DNA of 64,000 nt from Austropuccinia psidii. Lineage: Eukaryota > Basidiomycota > Pucciniomycetes > Pucciniales > Sphaerophragmiaceae. Position 1 is the stretch's first letter. Each line of letters opens with the position of its first letter. Below, piece after piece: positions 48,395-58,089 of this stretch. The translations under genes and the position numbers were made by a program. Below the pieces are notes generated by a model. The model searched no databases. It was not told the origin of the DNA and worked only from the letters and a program-made list of their open reading frames with translations. The DNA lies in the NCBI GenBank assembly GCA_023105745.1, contig JALGQZ010000011.1:18316975-18380974 (forward strand), in the 5' to 3' direction.

Positions 48395-50060
48395 CAGGGG
48401 AAGCAGTTTAGTGTAATGCTGAGGACCTCTTGAGTCTTCAAGCTTATTTAATATCCCAAGGGCAATTTGAGTTGAGTGTTGTAAATTATTATTTTGATAC
48501 ATCATGTTAAGTAAGACCTGAGTCCACAATTAATGCAGTTGAGTAACCCTCCAGTCCATAAATCTTTCCCAATGATTCTTGAATTCCAAATGGGTTTCAA
48601 TACAGAATCAAATAAATGGCCAAGCTCTTGTGTTGTGTAAAGGTCAATCAATAAGGATCTCTTGATTTTTTATAATCAATCTTGATTTTCAGTTTTCTTA
48701 ATAATTTATCTCTGAATAAATACTTTTTCAATTCTGTTGTTATTCTTGGAAATGTTTTCTTTTGGCTCTTATGTACTCCTAAACTATACATGTTATAAAA
48801 AAATGAAAAATAAAAAATCCTAACAATAATATGATTTACAATTGATTTCAATATTAATTTATTGATATTTTTTTATAATAATATTTTTTTGGATTAGGGC
48901 CCCCCTCACCATTTAAAAATCTTGAGTTGATTTCCAAATTTTGAAAAGGATATATCCTCATTCCCCCAGAACTTTCACTATAAGGGATAGTGTAAGAAAT
49001 AAGTTTACCCAACCCTTATTTTTTATAGTGATTTTGATAATAATGAATAATAATACAGTATGATCACATAATTTCTTTTTTAAATCGGACTGAATAGTAT
49101 TATGTTGTTTGCTTTTAGGTATAAAATAAGCTAAAAATTTATATAACTGATTAAATATCACTCTTCAAAAGAAATAATCCTGAATCACAATCAAGATCAT
49201 GGAACTGTTTGGTTGAAGGTGGTAATTTGTGTCAATCAGTAAAAATTGGTGCTCTTGAGAGTATTTATAATTAATATGACATAATCTAATCATCATAATT
49301 TGAGTCCTTTATTCATATAATGACCATTATGATGCCACAAATCTTTTATTTTAGGAATTGTCATTGTGAATCAGTCTTCATTTCAAGTCCATCCCCTTGA
49401 TGTTTCAGATTTGCTGTTATCCATAAATGCATTTGAGTTGTTAAAATAATATAAACAGTGAAAAATAAAATTTGTACAATTTTAAAAAACTCTTGTTTTC
49501 TTTGGGCAGGCTTTTTAAATTCAATTTTGAAGAAATAGCACATTGAGGTGTTATTAATATTTAAATGCCCCAAATTATGTCATCAATTTATGATTTCTTA
49601 ATATAAATCACTCCTTAAAGTTCAATTAATGTCTTCATGGCCCAAATAATTCTTATTTTAAAACAAGCTCCAATCACTTTCTTGTAATTGAATAAATATT
49701 TTAAAAAAATTGATCATTTTAAAAAAATAACTGGATGTAGAGTTTTTTTATTTATTATTATTATTGAGTTGAAAAATCAAGCTAATTAATGTCTCTTGTT
49801 CTAATAGTAGGAAAATTATAATAAATATATATAATAAACAGAATATTCCTGAGCTCATGAATGGGATATGACCCTAATGCTTAGTGAAAAGAAATGAATG
49901 AATTTGAAATAAAAAAGAAGGTTTAAAAGGTTTAATTAAATCAATCTCTCTAATTCTTGTTTATAATGAAATAAAATTAGAAAAAAGAAGAAATATAACC
50001 TCAGGTATTTTATAGTCTTGCGTAGGACTTATCCTCCTTTGATAGTCCTTGTTCAATCTT
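48395..50060. other. AT-rich non-coding DNA, no gene recognised
   Basis: Short open frames (for example minus 48851-48648, a Lys-rich 67-codon frame) have no recognisable domain. Homopolymer runs and TATA-like tracts dominate. Probably decayed transposon DNA. Confidence 0.5.
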
Positions 50061-51210
50061 TTTGAATACTTCAAATAGGCAGTTTATGTTCTTTCCAAGG
50101 ACCATTTGCCGCTTTTTGGGGATGCTTGTTGACAATTTGATTGGGCAGTTTATGGTCTTTCCAAGGATCATTGGTTGATTGTTTTTCCTTTTGAGTCCTT
50201 GTTGAGAATTTTTGGTGTGCAGTTTATGATCTTTGCAAGGACTATTATTTGATTTTTTTGTTGATATTCTTGTTGATATTCTGATGAATTTCTTGATCTT
50301 TGAAGGGGCAGTATTTTATGGTTGTGTATTTTGAGACCTTTTTGAGAATTTTAGTGGGCATTTTGAGGTCTTGCCAAAGACCATTGGTTGCTTGGTTTTT
50401 ATTTATGTTGATACTTTTGGTTTTAATGACATTTGATTTGTCTTCAAAGCCAAATTGTATAATTAGTTCAAACAGTTTATATTCTTAATGAGGACTCCTT
50501 TTCACTATAAAAGCACTTCTAAGCTTATAAAATAAGGGGACACTTTTCATTATGAAAACCTGTAGCATTCAAAATCAAATATGGCAGTATGATATATTAG
50601 AAAACACAAAAATAAAAATAAAAATAGCAGTTTAAAGCCTTGCTTGGGGCTATTATTTTTAGATCCATTTGCTTATTTATAGTTACTTTTTAATATTGGT
50701 TGTTTTTTGTTCTAACACCTGTAAAATCCAACATAAGAAATGTCAGATAAAGTCATAATTTATAAAAAAAGAATAAAGACAGAATTTCGCTTTTAAGCCT
50801 TGATGAGGGAATTTTTTATTTATGCCCTGTAGCCTATCAAAAATGAAATATGTCAGTTTAATTTAATATCCAATATACAAAAGGTATGAAAAAATAAAAT
50901 AAAATGAGAAGTTTATAGCCATACTGAGGCTCATTTTTTATTTACTTCATTATTTTATTACACTGGAAATACTGAAATTTCAGTAAAATAAAGAATCAGT
51001 AATTAAAAATAATATAAACAGTGATATTGAGCAGTTTAATGCCTTGCTCAGGGCATGCATTGTTATGTATGCCCTGTAGCATAAAAAAGAAACAAATTAT
51101 TAGTAGCTATACAGAAATAAAATCGGATAAGTCAGAACTATAATTTAGAAAAGGCACAAGCAGTTTAAAGCCTTTCTGGGGGCTTTTTTTATTTTGTTTT
51201 TTTTTGTTGA
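50060..51210 (+). repeat. Degenerate interspersed repeat with short hairpins (about 10 units)
   Basis: A GCAGTTTA word followed by AAGCCTTGCT..GGGGCT or TGGTCTTTCCAAGGACC recurs at about 50079, 50145, 50219, 50358, 50467, 50627, 50910, 51024 and 51164. Spacing is 50-160 nt. Each pairs a short inverted repeat (AGCC/GGCT or GGTC/GACC), several followed by T-rich DNA. A second word, GCCCTGTAGC, occurs at about 50825 and 51070. No ORF. It looks like an old minisatellite of unknown origin. Confidence 0.6.
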
Positions 51211-54200
51211 CAATTTTTACAGCCTTTTGAAGCTGAAATTACGTCATTTGAAGTTAGCCCCTTGTTTAGCTCTTGACCCCATTTATTCTAAGGGCTTCAG
51301 TGCATAAATTATGATACTTTTAATGAGCTCGGTTGAATTAGTTTTGGCCTCTGGGTGTCCTAGGATCTTCATGAAAATAAGTTCATCAACATGCTAGTTC
51401 ATTCACCCTTTACCAGGCCTGAAATTTGATAAGGTGACATGGTTCATTTGTAAGTGTCTTGGAGAGCCACTTTATCATGCACTCAACCACTTATGGTGGT
51501 TTGTTCTTTGGTCATTTGGTCTTGAAGGCCATTTATTGTGGCTAGAGATTTCCTTGGGGTACTTGCAATACAGTAGGGTTGGGTTTTTTTAGTGCTGTTA
51601 TGCGTGCTATTACACCTTCAGAGTGGATACAAGAACGTTGGTTGGCCTGTTTTACTATTAGTAGGTTACTAAGGATTAAGTATACCTCTAGTGATACTTA
51701 AACCTGCTTTGGCCTAGTCTGTTCTCAAGGTAAAAAAGGCTGTAACACCATTCAAGGGCTTACTACCCTGTAAGGCTTTACACCCCATTGGTTGGTTGTA
51801 TTTAGGCGTTTAGGGGTGTTATTACACCTTTACAGAGCTTAGATTGAGTTCGGGTGGCTGATTTGGTAGGCAGAAGGTATCTATACACCTTCAGCTGTGA
51901 TGTGAGCTAAGTAGGATTGTTTCACTCTTGATGGATGTTCCACAACCATTCCTTGGATTACATATCAATTGCATTTGGTTTCCAGGTTCTGCGAGTATTC
52001 AATGAGGTCCCGTGTGATCCCAATAAGATTGGTTGGTGTTGGCCATCATAAAAATCGCAACTCCTTGCTCAATCCGCTGCTGAATGTTGTCTGAGGCCAT
52101 CTTGTCTTACAGGGTTATTTCTTCTTGCAGCCACTAGAAGTCACATGTCAATGATGTGAGAATTCTGGCTTTCATTGTTCAGTTATCAATTATTATTCTT
52201 TTTGAAACTTTCCGTTCAGCTATTTTTATTTAATTCAACTGATGTATGTGCGATATGGACTTCACATCCTAATCTGAAAGGCCAGGTAACATTTCTCCTA
52301 CATGGTAGTAAGAAGGAAATATAACCTTCATTAGTACATCGCCTGAGTCAACCTCCAATATTAGACTGAGTAATACAGTTTCATCGTTGGTTGAGGTGGC
52401 AAAGCGTCGGTACTTTGCATTATTTTTATTTATATTGGAAGTGTACCTCTAGTAATACGTAGCTAAAAAGGTGTATTTTTTTGTCAGCAAATATGGTAGA
52501 AAGTCTCAAGCTAAAATGAAAGATCTAATTTTCTTGAATGCATTCAGCTTCTTGTTCCATCTAGTCATTGAAAATGGCTCTGGGGTTAATTTTAGGCGTT
52601 TAGCTTTCATTTACTGGTAATAATACATCTTCATTGAGATAGTGTGATAGAGATTGACAGATCTCTTATCTTGTGAGGCAGATGGTGTTATTCAGGCTGT
52701 GTTACAGGTATAAGTATCATGGAAATCAAATTTGATCACCGCCTTTTCTTTATAAACTGTGCTCTAGTTGAAATACTAATCTCATCACAAAAAAGAATTT
52801 AAATAGGCTGATTTGTACCCAATTGTGATTGGATATCCCCTACTTGGCTTTGGGTGGAACGGAGCATGCATGTTGGATTCAGCTCCTCTGTAAGATTTTA
52901 AGAGGCTTTTTGAATCCAATAACACAATTGCGATCATTCCTTTTTATGTGGTGTTTTAGTAGGAATTGTCTATGAGTCTGAAATACAGTTTGTCTGCATA
53001 TTTCCCTTTACAGGCTTATTAAAGTCCACCTGCAGTGGGTTGTTCTAGGCCTATCAATTACCGTTTGAAGCTACTGCCTGAGAGTAAGCATGCAATGCTT
53101 ATCAATACCCCCCTCTCTGGTCCTAAAAGTCCTTCTCTCTTTTTTTGTTTGCCTTTTTTTAAAAATAATAATAATAATAATCAAGAAATAAAAAAATGGA
53201 GATATAAAAGAATTTTCGAATATAAAACTTGTGTCACTCTAATCAAAATTGGTTTGCCTCTCAATATAAATAAAATTCAACCATTTAGGTGACTAGAAGT
53301 ACCAATCAGTTTATATAATGAATTGAATAAAATTATTTAGGTTGAGTGATACCTCTCAAATACTTTCTAAGAGAAACTCCGTGCAATCAAAAATTAAATT
53401 TAGCTATTGAGCCAACTCTAATGAAGCAGGTTAATCTCGTCTTCCCTTTAAATCAAAAATAAATACATAGTCTAATTTTGTTTGATAATTGTTCGGTCGG
53501 GGTTTGAGAACCTTGCAATCAAAGCTACAGTTAAACAATCTTTTTTTTTTGAAAGTTCTAATTTACAATGCCTTGAACCCCATTTGTATGTTAAGTTTTG
53601 TTGGTTTTGGTCCTTGTGCTTGATCGCTGCTTTTTGATTTGAATGTTATTTTTAGTCACCAAAATTGACTTTTTTGTTTTTTTTGGTGAGGTTTTTTTAT
53701 TTATCAGGGCTTGGGGACCCAAAGATAACTCCATTGAGTTGATAGTTGAGTGGATACGTTGACTATCTAGAATATATTCAACAAAATAGACAATTAATTT
53801 TGCTCTTTTTTTTATTTTATGATAAAATAAAGAATAAAATAAAGATAAAAGTAAAATTAACAAAAAAAATAAAGTATAAAAGCATTAAAATAATAAAATA
53901 ATAAGATGAATTAATAATAAAGCTGAAATGATAGTCTGCCATTAATTTTCTGATTTTCCCATCAGTATTTTTTATCTTTTGAGCACCTCCAGATGATAAT
54001 TATGCTAAGTAAAATTAATATAAGATTATTTTTTTAAACACAATTTATTGAATTATTTGAGATATATGTTTCATTCTTTTATATAAGAAATCAAATATGA
54101 ATAACATGTAAGTTTTAGTTTTTATTTATCACCTAGAGTGATCTGGTTTGAAACTAATTATTATTATTGTTTACTTGTTTTTTGATTTTTTTTATTTATA

Positions 54201-54300
54201 TTTCTTTTAAACTAATTTTAGATGGGGAACTAGCTCTCAAACCAACCCAATAAGCTATAAGAAAAAACTACAGAATTGAGGACTTAGCAGGTGAGATTTT
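51211..54300. other. Non-coding DNA with weak internal repetition
   Basis: No supported gene. ATTACACCTT-type and TACCTCTAGTGATAC-type words recur loosely between 51600 and 52450. An (AAT)n microsatellite is at 53163-53180. Open frames at 53035-53292 and 53863-53591 are low-complexity. Confidence 0.5.
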
Positions 54301-54324
54301 ATTCTTTTTTTTTAATTAATTCAA

Positions 54325-54810
54325 TTAATTCCTTTGACCAAGAATTTTATTTACTAATTCATGCTTGATGAAATTTCCTCCCCTCCATTTTTCTGTTTTA
54401 TGACTTTTGAAAAGGTATTGTTGACAGAAGAAGTCCCAATCTTCTGTATTGAAGCTAGTTGAACCACTTTTAAGACTAAGGATTTCTGGTATAAGTGTTT
54501 CTTCCCATTTATAGTCCCATGTGGAACTTTCTACATTATAATTTCTTGAGATTTGGCTAATTTTTCCTTTTCTAATTTTCAAATCCTGGAGTTTGAACCA
54601 GTCTTGGCCTTCCCAGGGTCCTCCAAAAATTGATTTCCTGAGGTGTTCATCCATGTGGAATATTTCATTCCAGTATTGGTTTTCAAGGTTGCCTTCAATT
54701 CCATCCCAGGTCAATAGCTCCAAGAATTCATATTTGGTGAGGTTGACTCCAGGCAATCCTTGCCATGGATGAGGAATGACAATTGCTGATGTTGTTTTTT
54801 TTGAACAATT
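54325..54810 (-). CDS. Unrecognised protein fragment, about 160 codons
   Basis: A minus-strand frame is open from about 54810 down to a stop at 54325-54327. It has balanced composition and many aromatic residues: PWQGLPGVNLTKYEFLELL, then GGPWEGQDWFKLQDLKIRKG, ending EKWRGGNFIKHELVNK. There is no in-frame ATG near the 5' end and the frame opens directly after a TGA, so this is probably an exon or a truncated gene. No signal peptide or membrane segment is evident. I do not recognise the family. It ends about 190 nt before the gypsy-5 LTR. It could be a host gene exon or the remnant of an unknown transposon. Confidence 0.35.
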   Translation of the reverse strand, partial: NCSKKTTSAIVIPHPWQGLPGVNLTKYEFLELLTWDGIEGNLENQYWNEIFHMDEHLRKSIFGGPWEGQDWFKLQDLKIRKGKISQISRNYNVESSTWDYKWEETLIPEILSLKSGSTSFNTEDWDFFCQQYLFKSHKTEKWRGGNFIKHELVNKILGQRN

Positions 54811-55002
54811 TCCTAAAACTCAATATATGGAAGGATTATTGTGGAGATATCTGGACAGGGTTCTGGTTTTGTTTGTAAGAACAATTCAAGATATTCACTT
54901 TCTTCTTGGGGATTATTGTCATTGGCAAAGACTTCTTTTTCTTCTATCCATGGATTTGGTGGATTTTGATTCGCTTAAGGTATGAAGAATTAAAGAAATA
55001 TT

Positions 55003-56429
55003 TGTCAGCCTGTGACTCAAAACCAGAGCACAAGCATGACAGCCAAAATACCATAAACCAATGGTATAGCCAAAATACCACCAAAACATGGATCTGAGCC
55101 AAATTAGCTCAAAAGGTATCAAAAGAAAGAGGAAACTCACCTCTTCCTGAAAATATAAGTCCCATCACCATAGGACAAGAAATAACAAAGTTATTCCTGC
55201 TCAAAGTTATTGCTGAGCATAAACCTTATTTTCACCTCTCATCTAAACTCTAGAAGGAGAGGCTTAACCCCATCAAATGGGTACTCAAAATGAAGCTCTA
55301 AGCCAGGGCTATCCAATGGTACCAGCCAAACTGAGCTAGCACCAGTATTACTTGAGTTATGGTCAAATTCAGACCAAATAAGGGTGAACAAAACATTCAC
55401 CTCTCATCTAACTTTTCCAGTTTTAGTGTGAGATACTTAAAGTGGGGTCTTTTTGAAAAGAGCACAATCAGGGCTATCTGATGGTGCCATCCATTTCCTC
55501 ATAGCTCAACTACAACAGAAGTTATTGGCCAAACAAGCTTAATACAGCTTTTGCCCAAACCACGCCAATGTAAAAAATACTTGTACATGGGATAACTTTG
55601 TCATATTTAATGAGAACAATGTCAAGTTGGGTACCATCGTGTAGAGCTCATATAGAGCTATTCAATGAACCAATTTTGAGCTTGATATCTCAAAAACAGA
55701 CAGATTTATGACCATTTTAAGGTCAAAATCCCACCTGCTGTCATATACAGCCTTACCATGGGATAATATCCCATAACCATGAATATGAGGTGTAAAATAG
55801 ACAAAGAAGCATGTTTTTACTTCAATACCTCATATGTCAGTCAATACTGGGGTCCCATACAGTTTCTGTACAGCATTCTACACGTCATACACGTCAGAAT
55901 CAGGCTGTGAGGTCCCCAGATGAAAATTTTCACCCTGTATTGGTGAAAACCACCAAGATGTGGTTTCAAAACCACATCTGAGCCCAATACAGAGCATACA
56001 GGCTGTTTGCAAACCACAAACCTGTCATAGAGAGTGAAAAATCTTCACTTCCTCTGCGTGGAAAGGTCTAGTAGCCTTTTCACCCCAATTTCAGGATAAA
56101 AGGAGGGCTTTTCACAGCCAAAACCTTTCCTCATCCTGCTCTTGAATAACCTACGTAGTAAAATGTCAAAAACAGTTTTACTCTTGGTTAAATAATCAGG
56201 TATAATTATAATCTTTAATTATTGTAGACTTTATTATTGTAATCCAACAGATAAAGCCTGCACCCAGGGTTCTCAATAGCGCTCACCACCACTATTTCTC
56301 AATAGTAGAACCCTTTTATCTTGTCATAAACCTTTATAAACCTCTTTTAAATAATTTTCTGCCATGTCACATACACAGTTAAAGTTGTAATTAGCCTAGT
56401 TATACCTTTATCATAGTATCATCCTGACA
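55003..56429 (+). repeat. Gypsy-5 5' LTR (long subtype)
   Basis: 1427 bp, TGTCAGCCTGTG...ATCCTGACA. It contains the block absent from its own 3' LTR (about 55548-55600) and so resembles the gypsy-4 3' LTR. Confidence 0.93.
55935..55992. repeat. Two-tier palindrome in gypsy-5 5' LTR
   Basis: CTGTATTGG and CCAATACAG outer arms enclose AGATGTGGTTT and AAACCACATCT. Confidence 0.85.
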
Positions 56430-56432
56430 TTT

Positions 56433-56450
56433 TGGGGGCCTGGCCGTGTT
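56433..56450 (+). promoter_or_regulatory. Probable primer-binding site of gypsy-5
   Basis: TGGGGGCCTGGCCGTG begins with the TGG expected opposite a tRNA 3' CCA, three bases after the LTR. It is conserved in gypsy-4. Which tRNA it pairs with cannot be decided here. Confidence 0.5.
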
Positions 56451-56474
56451 TTTTGACTTTTTGGGACCTTACAA

Positions 56475-57020
56475 GTAAGTCTTTTCTCTTTTTTATGACT
56501 TATTAACACATTGTTTTATCCTTTTTTAGGCGCCATTTTCTTTTAAAAAATATATTTTATATATATTTCTTTTTAAAATTTAATAATACTCATATTTTTA
56601 AGAGTATTTGTCTAGTGGCTAATAACCATAAGACCAGTATTTTTGGCCTGTTTTTGCATATTAAAACACATTGAGCCACTAATAAAGTCCTAATTATTGA
56701 TTGAATTAAGACAACTCATACTGATAAACCAACAGTTGAGGCGTGTTTGGGCACATTGTTAACTAAATTACCCTGTAATACACCATCTTTTGACAGATTA
56801 TACTTGCTGATAACAAGTATTCTGTAAGATATTGGTGTAACAGTATACCACTTATCAATAAGCTGTATTTTTGAGGTGTAATTGTTAATTCAATTACACT
56901 GTCACTATAAAAGGGCATATTGTAGTAAAATACAAGCCCAGAGGCCATTCTTAGACGTGCAAAATCAGCCTTTTAAGAAGTCTTAACTGACATAAGCCCT
57001 CTTTTTCCTGTTTGATTCAG
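56475..57020 (+). other. Gypsy-5 predicted leader intron (546 nt)
   Basis: The donor is GTAAGTC after CTTACAA. The branch-point candidate CTGAC is at 56987-56991. A CTCTTTTTCCTG pyrimidine tract leads to the acceptor TTCAG ending at 57020. Joining A 56474 to TG 57021-57022 creates an ATG in frame with ORF1; the genomic codon there is GTG. The intron lies downstream of the primer site, so genomic RNA would have to stay unspliced to transmit it. Conserved in gypsy-4. Confidence 0.65.
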
Positions 57021-58089
57021 TGGAAGAAAACTTCATACCACTTGAGACCCATTCACAGGCCAACATACCAGTGACACCCTCAGAACCAGAGGGCAGCAAG
57101 GGCAAAGGAAAAAGGCTTAGTGAAGGCCTGATTACAGCCAAGAAGTGGACACCAATAGCCACTCAGAGAAGTAGAAAACCACGAAACTCTGCATCAATAC
57201 AAGGTAAACCAACCTTAACCACTTGTACAGGGAAGATTACAATTATTAACCCAGTTGTAACTTCCAAAGGCAAACTGCCCAAATCAGCAGACAACAAATT
57301 TGTACAAGGCACAGTCAAAGGTAAATACCCTAAGAACATAAAGTTTTTGACTGCTTTCAAACACTGATATGTCCCCTGCATACCTCAGAGACCTTGGCTT
57401 CCAAAGGAACCAACCAGAGGAAGGAGGAGGATTGTCCAGGACCAGAAGACCTGAAAGAGGACACCCTGGACACAGTGGTGGATGGCAAAAAAATGAGGGA
57501 GATAATATCAACCTTGCCATTCACACTCCAATTCAACAGAAACCTCAAACCAGAGGACTGGAAGCATATGGATCAAGTTCTTCAGATCCATAAACTCCTC
57601 AAAAATTTATTTCAATGGAGCATGGACAACAAAAGGTTCAACCTAGCAACTCACTGGGAAGAACTGGGATCAAGTTGCCAGAAGATCTGTCTCAAAGAGA
57701 TAGACTTCAAAGACCTTATGGTAATCACCAAGGGTTGGAATCCTACCAGGCAGCACAGACTCCTGGAGGGAAGGGCACAGAGGATAAGGGAGAATCAAGC
57801 CACTATCCTAGCTATAGAAGAACAGTTGACCCAGACAGGGCCTACTCAGATTCCTTCAGGTTCACAAGGAGCAGGCCAAATCAGCTCTCCAGTGGCTTCA
57901 CACCATTCAGAAACCAGCAGATCAGTGGCCAAGAGTCACCATTATTCACAATTCCAGGAAGTTTCCAGGAGAAGACAAGGAAACAAGGGCAAGAACAAAA
58001 CCCCCTTCAACCAGAGGAGGAAAGAGTCAGACCCCATGATCCAGAAGCTGTTAGATTTGGTAAAAGAAGTACACAAGAACCAGAAGTAG
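57021..58089 (+). CDS. Gypsy-5 ORF1 protein, spliced, overlaps gag-pol
   Basis: The predicted product has 333 residues: ATG split between 56474 and 57021, exon 57021-57320, intron 57321-57388, exon 57389-58089. The first 100 residues are basic and Ser/Thr-rich (MEENFIPLETHSQ...). The second part, in a different frame from gag-pol, looks like a folded helical protein: LPFTLQFNRNLKPEDW, QIHKLLKNLFQWSMDNKRF, LLEGRAQRIRENQAT and a charged C-terminus LLDLVKEVHKNQK. No known domain is recognised. I recall similar predicted proteins in Austropuccinia psidii (unverified). Without intron 2 splicing ORF1 stops at 57365-57367 (115 codons). The 3' exon is open for about 700 nt in an A-rich region. Alternative view: a fortuitous open frame, but the helical look and conservation in gypsy-4 argue against it. 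Confidence 0.6.
57321..57388 (+). other. Gypsy-5 predicted intron 2 (68 nt)
   Basis: GTAAATACCC donor, TTTGACTGC branch-point candidate and TACCTCAG acceptor. It removes the ORF1 TGA (57365-57367) and the gag-pol ATG (57369-57371) together, joining VK to ETLASKG in frame. Same length in gypsy-4. Confidence 0.6.
57365..57371 (+). promoter_or_regulatory. Stop-start junction TGATATG between ORF1 and gag-pol
   Basis: The short-ORF1 stop TGA and the gag-pol ATG are separated by a single T. The heptamer is identical in gypsy-4 (45747 region). This spacing fits termination-reinitiation on unspliced RNA. Confidence 0.6.

Noticed and set aside
51160..51200. Bacterial-style terminator (AAAGCC...GGGCTTT followed by T-run)
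   Set aside because: The context is eukaryotic and the motif is one unit of a degenerate repeat.
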